Below are positions 47,600 through 56,281 of a stretch of DNA of 64,000 bases, piece by piece. Under the pieces are notes generated by a model. It saw only the letters and a program-made list of their open reading frames with translations, had not been told where the DNA came from and did no database searches. Origin of the DNA: Rhodovastum atsumiense (GTDB lineage: Bacteria; Pseudomonadota; Alphaproteobacteria; Acetobacterales; Acetobacteraceae); the NCBI RefSeq assembly GCF_937425535.1, contig NZ_OW485601.1, forward strand, positions 611,001-675,000. Reading direction: 5' to 3'. Every line of letters starts with the position of its first letter. Position 1 is the first letter of the stretch. Made by a program: the position numbers and the translations under genes.

Positions 47600-47908
47600 T
47601 CAGATTCCCATGCGCATGATGTCCTGGTACGCCTGCACCACGCGGTCGCGAATGGCAACGGTGCTCTGCAGCGCCAGCTCCGCCTTCGAAACCGCGGTCA
47701 CCACATCGGTGATGTTGCCGTTGCCGGCGATCGCCGCGGTGGATTGCCTGTCCGCCTCGTGCCCCGCGGCGACAGCGCTTTCGAGCATGCGCGACAGCAC
47801 GCCGCCGAAATCAGCGCCACCGGATACGGCGGCGGCCTGGCCGGACTCGACGGCGCGATAGGCCTGTGCCGCGGCACCGGGCGAGACGCCGATGGGAGAA
47901 ACCGCCAT
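47600..47908 (-). CDS. fliE: Flagellar hook-basal body protein FliE
   Basis: A 102-residue protein linking the MS ring to the rod. The C-terminal half is typical: ITDVVTAVSKAELALQSTVAIRDRVVQAYQDIMRMGI. It follows flgC by 7 bases in the order flgB-flgC-fliE, a conserved rod gene set. Confidence 0.95.
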   Translation of the reverse strand: MAVSPIGVSPGAAAQAYRAVESGQAAAVSGGADFGGVLSRMLESAVAAGHEADRQSTAAIAGNGNITDVVTAVSKAELALQSTVAIRDRVVQAYQDIMRMGI

Positions 47909-47915
47909 GGCGCGC

Positions 47916-48323
47916 CTACTTCAACAGCTCGATCGCGCGCGTCAACATGCCGCGCGCAACCTGCATGACGGAAAGATTGGCATTGTACGCACGTTGGGCT
48001 GCCCGCATGTCCATCATCTCTACGAACGGGTTGACGTTGGGAGTGCTCACGTAGCCTTGGGCATCGGCGGCCGGGTGCGACGGATCATAGTGCCGCGGCA
48101 ACTCACCCTGATCGGTGCCGATCTTCTTCACCTTCACCGTCGAAACACCGATCACACGATCAAGCTCGTTGGTGAAGACCACCGTCTTGCGCCGGTAGGG
48201 CCCGGTTTTCGGGTCAGTGCCGGTGGTGTCCTGGTTCGCCAGATTCTCGGCGATCACCCGCAGGCGCAAGGTCTGCGCCTCCATGCCGCGGGACGAAATG
48301 TCGAGCGCCTTGGTCATGTCCAT
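47916..48323 (-). CDS. flgC: Flagellar basal-body rod protein FlgC
   Basis: A 135-residue proximal rod protein. The N-terminal rod motif is ALDISSRGMEAQTLRLRVIAENLANQDTTG, and the C-terminal end reads VEMMDMRAAQRAYNANLSVMQVARGMLTRAIELL. It lies 16 bases after flgB. A second in-frame ATG two codons downstream is an alternative start. Confidence 0.96.
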   Translation of the reverse strand: MDMTKALDISSRGMEAQTLRLRVIAENLANQDTTGTDPKTGPYRRKTVVFTNELDRVIGVSTVKVKKIGTDQGELPRHYDPSHPAADAQGYVSTPNVNPFVEMMDMRAAQRAYNANLSVMQVARGMLTRAIELLK

Positions 48324-48339
48324 CGCCGGGCCTCCCTGT

Positions 48340-48717
48340 TCATCGTCCCAGTGCGGTGTGGAAGAGTCCGAAATATTTCTTCCACAGATCGCCCACCAGC
48401 ATGTGGGCCGTTTCGGTGTCGGCGACCTTGGTCAGTTCCACGTCCAGCCGTACCGCGTTGCCGTCCGGCGAGCGTTCGCCCACCACCGGCCGCGCCGCCG
48501 GGTCCTCCGTCGAGGTGCCCGGAAGATGGCGGAGATTGGTGCGCAGCGGCGTCACCCCGGCCTGCGCCAACGCCAGCGTGAAAGGCTGCAGGTCCTTCGG
48601 CACCCAACCAGGCGTGTCGGCATTGGCGACGTTCTGCGCCAGCACGGTCGAACGCCGGTCGAGCCAGGCCAGCCGCCGCTCCGCCAGATCGAACAATCCA
48701 ATATGCGTAGGATCCAC
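48340..48717 (-). CDS. flgB: Flagellar basal-body rod protein FlgB
   Basis: A 125-residue proximal rod protein. FDLAERRLAWLDRRSTVLAQNVANADTPGWVPKDL is the rod-family N-terminus, and the C-terminal part holds DVELTKVADTETAHMLV. The start was set at GTG 48717, after AGAGGCAGGGG. The upstream open frame adds 38 residues of unlikely composition. First gene of flgB-flgC-fliE; divergent from the fliP pair across 205 bases. Confidence 0.9.
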   Translation of the reverse strand: MDPTHIGLFDLAERRLAWLDRRSTVLAQNVANADTPGWVPKDLQPFTLALAQAGVTPLRTNLRHLPGTSTEDPAARPVVGERSPDGNAVRLDVELTKVADTETAHMLVGDLWKKYFGLFHTALGR

Positions 48718-48922
48718 CTGCCCCTGCCTCTGCCCCAGCGATCCGAGTGAAAACGCACACCCCACCTGAAGGCGTGCGCCGGAACTCCTGCGCTCCGAAC
48801 ATCCGCGCTGCGAACGCCGCGCCGGATGCAACCTTGCCGCGAGAAACCTAAGAAGCTGTGAACAACAGCACGCTGCTGCCCTGGAAAGCTTTTCTCAACC
48901 TATCCCTGCTTCAATCGGCCGC

Positions 48923-49207
48923 ATGGTGATCCCGGCGCAAAAAGTGCCCAGTTCCGCATCCGCGCAGCATGCCCAGGCGCTCACAGAGTCCCTGGCAGCC
49001 ACGTTGCACCTCGCGCGCGCGCTCGTTGCAGCCCGCCGCAACCTCGACCTGGCGGGGCTCGATCAGGAAGCCGGCCGGCTCTGTGCCGCCATCCTGGATC
49101 TCCCGCCCGCCGAGGGCCTGGCCTTGCGGCCGCGGCTGATCAGCCTCCTCGCTGATCTCGATGCGCTGTCCGCTGATCTCGCCGAAGCGGCCGGGGACGT
49201 CCCATGA
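48923..49207 (+). CDS. Small helical protein coupled to fliP, function unknown
   Basis: A 94-residue, alanine/leucine-rich and almost entirely helical protein with no signal peptide or membrane span (HAQALTESLAATLHLARALVAARR near the N-terminus). I do not recognise its family. Its TGA overlaps the fliP ATG (ATGA), so it is translated with an export-gate gene. Size, helicity and position are like flagellar chaperones such as FlgN or FliT, but no motif proves it. Confidence 0.65.
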   Translation: MVIPAQKVPSSASAQHAQALTESLAATLHLARALVAARRNLDLAGLDQEAGRLCAAILDLPPAEGLALRPRLISLLADLDALSADLAEAAGDVP

Positions 49208-49962
49208 AGCACCTCATCCCACGCATCATGCCGGTTCTGCTGCTGCTCGTGGCGATGCTGCTGGCACCAGACGCGGCGCACGCGCAATCCGTCAGCATTG
49301 ATCTCGGCAATGCCGGTAGCGCGGGCGCCACCGCGCGGTTGGTGCAGATCACCGCGCTGATCACGGTGCTGGCCCTCGCCCCGAGCCTGCTGGTGATGGT
49401 CACCGCCTTCACCCGCATCATCGTCGTCCTCTCGCTGCTGCGCAGCGCGCTTGGCACGCAGGGTGCGCCACCGAACACCGTGCTGATCGGGCTGGCGCTG
49501 TTCCTCACCTTCTTCGTCATGCAGCCGGTGCTCGACCAGGCCTGGACCACGGGCCTGCTGCCGATGACGCAGGGCCGCGTCAGCGAGATGGAAGGTTTGC
49601 GCCTGGCCGCGGAACCGTTCCGCCGCTTCATGACCGCGAGCGCGCGGCCGGACGATCTGCGCCTGTTCCTCGATCTCGGCGCCATCCCCGATCCCACCGG
49701 CCCACAGGACACGCCCTGGCGTGCTTTGATTCCAGCCTTCATGGTCGGGGAACTGCGCCGGGCCTTCGAAATGGGCTTCCTGCTCTACCTGCCCTTCCTG
49801 GTCATCGACATGGTGGTTTCCTCGATCCTGATGAGCCTGGGCATGATGATGCTGCCACCATCGGCGGTGTCGCTGCCGTTCAAGCTGATCTTCTTCGTGC
49901 TGGTCGATGGCTGGCGCCTGGTCGCGGGCAGCCTGGTGCAGAGCTTCCCGGGCCTGCACTGA
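49204..49962 (+). CDS. fliP: Flagellar export gate protein FliP
   Basis: A 252-residue protein with a cleavable signal (ending about DAAHAQ) and four further spans. Diagnostic strings are LVMVTAFTRIIVVLSLLRSALGTQGAPPN, LVIDMVVSSILMSLGMMMLPP and VSLPFKLIFFVLVDGWRLV. It forms the pentameric core of the export gate with FliQ and FliR, whose genes lie 2 kb away on the other strand. Confidence 0.96.
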   Translation: MKHLIPRIMPVLLLLVAMLLAPDAAHAQSVSIDLGNAGSAGATARLVQITALITVLALAPSLLVMVTAFTRIIVVLSLLRSALGTQGAPPNTVLIGLALFLTFFVMQPVLDQAWTTGLLPMTQGRVSEMEGLRLAAEPFRRFMTASARPDDLRLFLDLGAIPDPTGPQDTPWRALIPAFMVGELRRAFEMGFLLYLPFLVIDMVVSSILMSLGMMMLPPSAVSLPFKLIFFVLVDGWRLVAGSLVQSFPGLH

Positions 49963-49968
49963 AACGTC

Positions 49969-50937
49969 CTATGCCGGCACCCCATGCGCCTGCGCGGCCT
50001 CGGCGCGCAATGCCGCCTCCTGCCCGCTGTAGCGGGTCGAAAAATGCAGGGGCACCAGCCGCTTCGCTCCGGCACGGCGTGCCAGCGTCCCGGCCTGGAC
50101 GGCCGTCAGATGGTTCCGCCGCGCCGCCTGTGCCGCATCCGCATCGAGGAATCCTGCCTCGATGAACAACACATCCGCATCGCGCGCCAGTGCCACGATC
50201 CGCGCCGCATTCGCGTCGGTGAAACGCACATCGGTGACATAGGCGATTCGCTGGCCCGGCACGACCACGGCCAGGTCCCGCACCGTGCCCAGAGCCTGCC
50301 CTCCAACCATCGTCTCGTCTGGCGCACCGCGCAGGATGGCCTGCTTCAGCTCGCGCAGCCACGGCCCCACCGGCAGGCCACGCGCATCCAGCCGGTTCCG
50401 CCAGATATTCACATGCGCAGTCTCTTCCAACACGAAGCCGAGGCAAGGCGTGCCGTGATCGAGCACGGCGCAGCGGACCCGCAGCACCGGGGTCTCCAGC
50501 AGGACATCCCCGGCAGTCGCGGGCAGATCTTCCCGCATGAACGCCGTGGCGGAGGCAAAGCGTGCGTGCAGCAGCCGACCGTCCCCGGCGACCTCGGTCA
50601 CCGCAAGCACCAATTGGCCGGCATAGGAACGAATCAGGTTCCAGGTATAGGCGCCCAGCTTGTGCGCGACCTGGTCGATGAATCCGGGTGGCCCGTACAG
50701 GCCCAAGGTCGTCTCCCGCCCAAGCAGCAACCGCAACAGCCAATCGAAATCGCCGAAGTGATCCATATGGGCATGGCTGACGAAGGCATGCGCGACGCGC
50801 AGCAGCTTGCGCGTCGGCAGCGCCCGCAAATCGCCCATGTCGAACAGCAAGGCCTGCCGGTCGAACATCAGATCGGCGTACATGACCGGATCGCCGAAGA
50901 CACCGTTGACGAGGCTGCAAGTGATGGCGGGACGCAT
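49969..50937 (-). CDS. RNase Z-like metallo-beta-lactamase-fold hydrolase
   Basis: A 322-residue protein with the zinc motif FVSHAHMDHFGDFDWLL (about 53-69), LFDMGD before it, a later ligand in VLDHGTPCLGF, FIEAGFLD and the C-terminal HFSTRYSG. These fit the ribonuclease Z/ElaC family, which matures the 3' ends of tRNA lacking an encoded CCA; the serine tRNA here indeed lacks CCA. Some members are general phosphodiesterases. Convergent with fliP, 6 bases apart; repeat copy E lies upstream. Confidence 0.85.
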   Translation of the reverse strand: MRPAITCSLVNGVFGDPVMYADLMFDRQALLFDMGDLRALPTRKLLRVAHAFVSHAHMDHFGDFDWLLRLLLGRETTLGLYGPPGFIDQVAHKLGAYTWNLIRSYAGQLVLAVTEVAGDGRLLHARFASATAFMREDLPATAGDVLLETPVLRVRCAVLDHGTPCLGFVLEETAHVNIWRNRLDARGLPVGPWLRELKQAILRGAPDETMVGGQALGTVRDLAVVVPGQRIAYVTDVRFTDANAARIVALARDADVLFIEAGFLDADAAQAARRNHLTAVQAGTLARRAGAKRLVPLHFSTRYSGQEAALRAEAAQAHGVPA

Positions 50938-50991
50938 CGCCGCAGCCTAAAGCGGCTTCGGGCCGGCCGTAAACGACCCGTGCATAAAGAG

Positions 50992-51172
50992 CCAGGGCTC
51001 CGCCCTGGACCTGCCGTCGTGCGCACGCACGCGGTCGCGTGACGGCCACAAGGCCCTTGGATCCCAGGTGCGCTGCGCGGCACAGAAATCATGGGTTCCA
51101 AGGGCGAAGCCCTTGGCGGAGGTCCAGGAGGCGGAGCCTCCTGGTCGGGCGCGGGGCAACGCCCCGCCAACG
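50992..51172. repeat. Palindromic intergenic repeat, copy E (full length, partly rearranged)
   Basis: Same orientation as copy B. The first hairpin is intact (50992-50998/51002-51008). The left arm of the second is replaced by about 28 bases rich in CGTGCGCACGCACGCG-like sequence, which destroys its stem. The conserved core with CGCTGCGCGGCACAGAA and the right-half hairpins (loops gaa, gga) follow, ending in GCGGGGCAACGCCCCGC. Confidence 0.82.
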
Positions 51173-51177
51173 CCACC

Positions 51178-51621
51178 TCAGCCGGCGGTATGCAGCGCGG
51201 CGATCTCGTCGGCGGACACGACCTCGAAGGACTCCGCCAGCACCTCGGGAATGCGGCGTGGCCGCAGGCGGTCCCGGTCCACCAGCACCCAGCCGGTCTC
51301 CGCCTCCGCCAGCACCCGGCCGTCAGCCGGCCGGCGGAACAGGTAGCGCCGGGTCGACAGGTGATGGTGGAAATCCGCGATCCAGGTGTGCAGCGCCACC
51401 TCGTCACCGGCGAAGGCCGGGCGGTGATAGGTGATGCCGTGCGAACGGACGACCCAGATGAAACCGGCCTCGAGATAACGCTCCAACGGCCAGCCCTGCG
51501 CAGCCGAATGCTCGGTCGCGACGTCCAGCATCCAGTGCAGATAGACAAGATTGTTGACGTGGCCGAAGACGTCGATCGCCTCTGCCGGGACCACGATCCG
51601 GCGCGTGAAGATGCGCGGCAT
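51178..51621 (-). CDS. Acyl-CoA thioesterase-like protein (4HBT/hotdog fold)
   Basis: A 147-residue hotdog protein. It reads RRIVVPAEAIDVFGHVNNLVYLHWM, where the aspartate and the GHVNN motif form the 4-hydroxybenzoyl-CoA thioesterase site, then VRSHGITYHRPAFAGDEVALHTWI. It probably hydrolyses an acyl-CoA. The ATG at 51621 starts the domain. It lies 22 bases after speE on the same strand, so the two may be co-transcribed, though no functional link is obvious. Confidence 0.85.
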   Translation of the reverse strand: MPRIFTRRIVVPAEAIDVFGHVNNLVYLHWMLDVATEHSAAQGWPLERYLEAGFIWVVRSHGITYHRPAFAGDEVALHTWIADFHHHLSTRRYLFRRPADGRVLAEAETGWVLVDRDRLRPRRIPEVLAESFEVVSADEIAALHTAG

Positions 51622-51643
51622 CGCCGGGTTCGCCCCGGCGGCG

Positions 51644-52516
51644 TCAGCCGCGCGCCGGCAGATGCTTCGCGATGTAGGGGGGAAGCTGGAAGGCCGACCA
51701 GTGCACCTCCGGCGTCCAGTAGCTGGTGCCGCCCAGGATGCCGGCCGCCTCGGCGCGGGCGCGGATGGTTTCCACCGGCACCGCATCCAGCCCCGGGGCC
51801 TTGGCCGCGAAGCCAAGTGTCATGAACCCACCGACATAGGTAGGTACCGCTGCCACATAGGCACCGACATGCGGGAAGAACCGGGCCCGCCGCAAGCTGG
51901 TGTCGCGCAGTTCGTCGGCCTGCATGAACGGCACGCCGCACTGGTTCACGATCAATCCGCCAGCAGACAGGATGCGCGCCGCGTTGGCATAGAACTCATC
52001 GGTGAACAGGACCTCGCCCACCCCGATCGGATCGGTCGAATCGACGATGATCACATCGAAGGCCGCGTCCGGCGCGCGCTTCACGTAATCGATGCCGTCG
52101 CCCACGATGACCTCGGCGCGCGGATCGTTCCAGGCATCGCCGCCGATTCCCGGCAGGAACTCCTTCGCGAGGCGGATGACCTCGCCGTCGATCTCGACCA
52201 TGACCGCGCGTGCCACGCCGCGGTGCTGCAGCACCCGTTTCAGCACCCCGCCGTCGCCGGCGCCGATGATAAGGACGTTCTTCGCCGCCCCATGCGCCAG
52301 CAGCGGCACGTGGGTCAGCATCTCCTGGTAGACAAACTCGTCACCTTCGGTGATCTGCACCACGCCGTCGAGCAGCATCACCCGGCCATGCGAGGCGCTC
52401 TCGAAGATCGCGATGTCCTGGAAATCGCTCTGCACCCGGGCAAGCTCGCGCTTGACCAGGAAGCGCTGACCCCATTCGGCGTACAGCGTCTCGTTGATCC
52501 AGGAATCGGTGGCCAT
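51644..52516 (-). CDS. speE: Spermidine synthase (putrescine aminopropyltransferase)
   Basis: A 290-residue aminopropyltransferase. It carries an N-terminal beta strand region (VMLLDGVVQITEGDEFVYQEMLTHVPL), the decarboxy-AdoMet site VLIIGAGDGGVLKRVLQH, the acidic strand VMVEIDGEV and the putrescine site VDSTDPIGVGEVLF. It makes spermidine from putrescine and decarboxylated AdoMet. The ATG at 52516 has ACGGAGC upstream. speD lies just upstream, separated by repeat copy F. Confidence 0.95.
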   Translation of the reverse strand: MATDSWINETLYAEWGQRFLVKRELARVQSDFQDIAIFESASHGRVMLLDGVVQITEGDEFVYQEMLTHVPLLAHGAAKNVLIIGAGDGGVLKRVLQHRGVARAVMVEIDGEVIRLAKEFLPGIGGDAWNDPRAEVIVGDGIDYVKRAPDAAFDVIIVDSTDPIGVGEVLFTDEFYANAARILSAGGLIVNQCGVPFMQADELRDTSLRRARFFPHVGAYVAAVPTYVGGFMTLGFAAKAPGLDAVPVETIRARAEAAGILGGTSYWTPEVHWSAFQLPPYIAKHLPARG

Positions 52517-52539
52517 GGCGCGCTCCGTCAAGACGAGCC

Positions 52540-52650
52540 AGAGGCATGAGCCCTGGCCCCACCAAAGGCCAGGGACCTTTGGAAACCGTTATTTAAGTCA
52601 AGCGATGCAGGGGCCTTGTGGCCCCTGCCAAAGTGGACCGATGGGCGAAG
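52540..52650. repeat. Palindromic intergenic repeat, copy F (degenerate)
   Basis: Opposite orientation to copies B, D and E. The hairpin 52607-52615/52620-52628 (loop ttgt) is the exact inverse of the second hairpin of copy D. Scrambled arms (CCAAAGG and CCTTTGG) lie at about 52562-52582. It separates speD from speE. Confidence 0.7.
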
Positions 52651-52663
52651 CCCTGGTCTTGCT

Positions 52664-53128
52664 TCAGGAGACGCGCCCGCGCCGCTGCTCGTCGAGCACG
52701 ACCCGCTCCGGCCCGAAGGCACGCTGCAGCACGGGCAGCGACAGATGCGGATTGCAGGCGCCACACATGAAGATATCGATCGCCGCGAAGTCGCGTTCCG
52801 GCCAGGTGTGGATGGAGATGTGGCTCTCCGCCAGCACGACCACCCCGGACACGCCGCCATTGGGCGAGAAATGGTGGAAATGGCTGTGCAGGATGGTCGC
52901 ACCGGCCGTCACCGCCGCCTCGCGCAGCGCGGCGTCGATGTGGTCGGGATCGTCCAGCCGGCTGGCTCCCCACAGGTCGATGAGGAGGTGCGTGCCGGCA
53001 AACTTCATGCCGTCACGCTCTACGAAGTAGTCCTTCCGTTCGTCCTCGGCGCCCGCCGAGCGGATGTCTGTCGTCTGGTTCTCGCTCGGGAATTCCGAGA
53101 CCATCCCCAGTTGCGTGAGTGCGTTCAT
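52664..53128 (-). CDS. speD: S-adenosylmethionine decarboxylase proenzyme
   Basis: A 154-residue pyruvoyl enzyme that supplies decarboxylated AdoMet to SpeE. The self-cleavage site is VLAESHISIHTWPE (E101-S102, the serine becoming pyruvoyl), and IDIFMCGACNP carries the catalytic cysteine. About 38 residues precede the domain start (MKFAGTHLLIDLWG), longer than in short bacterial SpeD proteins. GGAGGG precedes the ATG at 53128. Confidence 0.95.
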   Translation of the reverse strand: MNALTQLGMVSEFPSENQTTDIRSAGAEDERKDYFVERDGMKFAGTHLLIDLWGASRLDDPDHIDAALREAAVTAGATILHSHFHHFSPNGGVSGVVVLAESHISIHTWPERDFAAIDIFMCGACNPHLSLPVLQRAFGPERVVLDEQRRGRVS

Positions 53129-53299
53129 CGCGCATCCCTCCATAACCAGTAGACAGCCTGTAGGGCGTGGGCCGCTTGCGCACGCCCCCGGGGGCCAAGG
53201 CGGCGGAACATGGGGAAAAAGGGGTGGCGCCGCAAGAGGGAATCCCCGCTCGAGCGTGGATTTCTTGCATATCCGGCGCGCGCCTCAAGCGAAGCCCTC

Positions 53300-56281
53300 T
53301 CAGCGACCTGCCACGCCCAGCAGCCCGCGCGCGAGCCCCGCCTCCGCCCGGGCCCGCGCCAGGTCATCCGGGGCCTGCACCGGGCCCGCCACCAGCAATC
53401 GCACCATATCGGCGGTCGGACCCGACGGCAGGCGCGATGTATCGCGCTGGCGTATCTGCGCCAGCAGCGTCTCGTCGCCGGCCTGCGCGGCCGCCGAGGC
53501 CAGCCGCAGCAACAGCCGCGTCTGCGCTTCGTCCAGGCCGCCCCGCTCCGGCAGGCTGCGTGCCACCAGGGTGCGCAGCGTTGCCGTCGCGCCTTTCCAA
53601 TCCTTTGCCTGCTCCAGCATCTGCAGTCGCAGCTCCTGTGCGGCCGGCGTGTCGAGCCCTTCCAGCACCGCCATGGCGCGGGCGACATCGCCCGTCGCCG
53701 CGGTGGCGCGTGCCCAGGTCAACGTGCGGCTTTCCTGCACGGCGGCGGGCAATGTCTCCGCTCCGGTCGCGGACAGGGCGGCCAACGCGCCGGCTGGATC
53801 GCCGATCTGCAGTCGATTCGCCGCGAGTTGCCCGCCCAGCTCCGCCCGCACCGGCCCAGGGGCGGCATTGGCGACCAACTTCTCCAGCACCGGCGCGGCC
53901 CGCCGCGGCAGGTCGAGCGCCGCCAGCCGGTCCGCCAGGCGGGTCGCAAGCTCCACCCCCTCCGGCGCAGCGGACATGAGATCGGCATTGTCCTCGATCA
54001 TCGCGACCAGTTCGAGTGGCGGCATCGATGGCGCCCCCGCATCGGTCAGGGCGGCGGCGAAAATCCGGGCCATGGCCGGCCGGACCTGCTCCGCCCGATC
54101 GGGCAGCGCCTCGGCGGACTCGCGCAACAGCGTCAGCGCGGCGCGCGGCGCGCCGGCCTGCGCCCGCAACTCGGCGGTTCGTATCCGCAGCGCCGCTTCC
54201 ATCCCGTCGCCACGCCAGGCATACAACAGCTTTTCCAGCGCATCGGCCGCGACCGATGGCGTGATCTCGCCCGCGGCAAGCCGCCGCTCCACGGCACGCG
54301 ACGCGGCACGCGCGCGCAGGCGGCGATCCGGCGACTGCGCCAACCGATCCAGCAGAGCAAGCGCCGCCGGGGGATCACGTGCTTCCAGCAGGAAGGCCCG
54401 CGCCAGATCCAGCGTCCGGTCCTCCGCCCGCGCCTCGACCAGCCGCCGGGCCGCTTCGGTTTCGCCCCCCAGCACCATGGTTTCCGCCACCAGCGGCAAC
54501 AATCGCGCCTGCAGCGGCGTCGGATACGCCAACAGCAGGGGCAGCGTCCTGGCCAGGCCGGATGCCGCTTCGGGCGCTCCCTCCCGCAGCATCGCCATGC
54601 GGACCGCACGCCAGAACGCCACCTCATCGGTGCCGGACAGACGCGCATCCTCGAGTCCCTCGGCTTCGGCGAGGCGGCCGGCAAGCAAGCTGGCAATGGC
54701 GAACAGGCCGATCTGGTCGGGGTTATCCACCGCACGCGGGTCCTCGGAGCCCGCGAGGGTCAGCACCGCCTGTGCCTCGGCGCCCAGGCCCAGCGCGATC
54801 ATCGCCTGCGCCATCGTCAGCCGGGACGCCGACCGCCGTGCCGGCGGCGCGGCGGACGCAGCCGCGAGCGCATCACGCAGCCGGGACTGCAACGCCGGAA
54901 CCGACTGCGGCGGCAGGTCGAACCGGCGGGTCAGGGGGGCGGCGTCGGCCAGTGCCGTCAGATCCGCCCCGACGGCGGTCAGCGCCAGCGCGCCCTGCGG
55001 GGAGGCCGCCGTCAACGCGAAGCCGCGCGGCATTTCCCGCAGCGAGAGGCCATCCGAAATAGCCGCGACGGCGACACCCTGCCAGGTGGGCAGAAGCATG
55101 AATTCGGGGGTGCGACGCAGCGTCGGGAAAGCCTGCCCCACCTTTCGCTGCGTCCCCACCAGCAGCAGGCCGCCGGTCAGTGTATCGGGAATGGCAACCG
55201 CCCGGCCCGGCGCGTCCAGTGGCAGCACGAGACGGCCGGCGGCGGCGTCCGGCTCCGGCCGGATCGGGCGGCCCCTGTCCGTTCCGCCGGCGATGCCGAC
55301 CATCCACCCGCCAGCCCCGGGCGCGAGCACCACCACATGGTCCGCCGACAGGCGCAGGCGCAGCACGGTCGCCGTCGGCAGCAACCTGATCTCGGCCGTG
55401 CCGAACACCGGATCGGCCTGCAAGGACGCGAGATCGATCGGACGACGTTCGTCGAACACCAGGACCGCTTCGTCACCACGGCGGAACGCGGCCGCGCCGG
55501 TCCCGCTCGTGAACGGCAGCAGCACCTTGCCCACCGGCGCCGCATCCGTGGCAGGCCCGGTCGGTCCGGACGGAGGCGTGCCGCCTGATGCAACTCCGGG
55601 TCGCGCGTCTTCGGCCGGCATCGACCGGGCTGGCGGGGCCTCGGCGACGGCCGGGGCCGGCTGGCCGGGCGCCGGCTCCGCTGTTGCGGGGGACGCCCCC
55701 GCCTGCGGCACGGGAACCGTGGCAACGGACGGCGCGGCGGCAGACACCGGATCAGCAGCCGTGGAAGACGCCTTGGAAGCGGAGGGCTTGGGGGCAGAAG
55801 GCGCACCAGAGGCCGTTTGCGGGCCGGGCTGGCGGCCTGCCGGCCCGGGCTTGCGCCCCGGCGTGGCGGCAGCGGCGGTGGTGGTGGCAGCAGGATCGAA
55901 CACGTCGATGATCAGCCGCTTGCCCATGCGCCAGTGCCGCAGCGAGACACCCGGCGGCAGGCTCAGCTCGACGCCACCGGATGTCGCCGCGATCGCGCGC
56001 ACGTTGCGGGGCGGGCGCTGGCCCGGCATCACCGCCTCGCCGGGAAAGAAGACCCGCACCTGCTCGCCCGTGTGTTCCACCCGCCAGGAGGTCCGCTCGG
56101 GTGGATCGAACACCACCCGGCCAAAGCCCGGATGGTCCCCGGTGCGCAGGGTGATCGCGGCCGGAGGCCGGGCGGACGCCCCTGCCGGGGCGGCGCCCTC
56201 TCCGGCCGCGGCGCCGGCAGGCAGCAGCGCCGCGAGCACCAACGGCAACAACCGGGCCGACCGGAAGGAGCGCCCGCGCAT
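53300..56281 (-). CDS. Large exported TPR-like protein of the flagellar/chemotaxis operon, function unknown
   Basis: A 993-residue protein. A signal peptide (about 1-27) predicts a periplasmic place. Residues about 40-130 form a beta-rich module (GFGRVVFDPP, TGEQVRVFFPGEA, GKRLIIDVFDP) reminiscent of AMIN domains. An alanine/proline-rich linker follows to about 240. A second beta-rich part (about 245-400) precedes roughly 550 residues of alpha-helical repeats with TPR-like spacing. I do not recognise a named family. Its ATG shares one base with the cheZ stop (TGATG), tying it to fliL-fliM-motE-cheY-cheZ. A periplasmic scaffold for the motor or stators is a reasonable guess only. Confidence 0.75.
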   Translation of the reverse strand: MRGRSFRSARLLPLVLAALLPAGAAAGEGAAPAGASARPPAAITLRTGDHPGFGRVVFDPPERTSWRVEHTGEQVRVFFPGEAVMPGQRPPRNVRAIAATSGGVELSLPPGVSLRHWRMGKRLIIDVFDPAATTTAAAATPGRKPGPAGRQPGPQTASGAPSAPKPSASKASSTAADPVSAAAPSVATVPVPQAGASPATAEPAPGQPAPAVAEAPPARSMPAEDARPGVASGGTPPSGPTGPATDAAPVGKVLLPFTSGTGAAAFRRGDEAVLVFDERRPIDLASLQADPVFGTAEIRLLPTATVLRLRLSADHVVVLAPGAGGWMVGIAGGTDRGRPIRPEPDAAAGRLVLPLDAPGRAVAIPDTLTGGLLLVGTQRKVGQAFPTLRRTPEFMLLPTWQGVAVAAISDGLSLREMPRGFALTAASPQGALALTAVGADLTALADAAPLTRRFDLPPQSVPALQSRLRDALAAASAAPPARRSASRLTMAQAMIALGLGAEAQAVLTLAGSEDPRAVDNPDQIGLFAIASLLAGRLAEAEGLEDARLSGTDEVAFWRAVRMAMLREGAPEAASGLARTLPLLLAYPTPLQARLLPLVAETMVLGGETEAARRLVEARAEDRTLDLARAFLLEARDPPAALALLDRLAQSPDRRLRARAASRAVERRLAAGEITPSVAADALEKLLYAWRGDGMEAALRIRTAELRAQAGAPRAALTLLRESAEALPDRAEQVRPAMARIFAAALTDAGAPSMPPLELVAMIEDNADLMSAAPEGVELATRLADRLAALDLPRRAAPVLEKLVANAAPGPVRAELGGQLAANRLQIGDPAGALAALSATGAETLPAAVQESRTLTWARATAATGDVARAMAVLEGLDTPAAQELRLQMLEQAKDWKGATATLRTLVARSLPERGGLDEAQTRLLLRLASAAAQAGDETLLAQIRQRDTSRLPSGPTADMVRLLVAGPVQAPDDLARARAEAGLARGLLGVAGR

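Noticed and set aside
48718-48922. Possible sigma-54 promoter for flgB (GGCAAGGTTGC on the minus strand)
   Set aside because: The GG and GC elements are 9 bases apart instead of 12.
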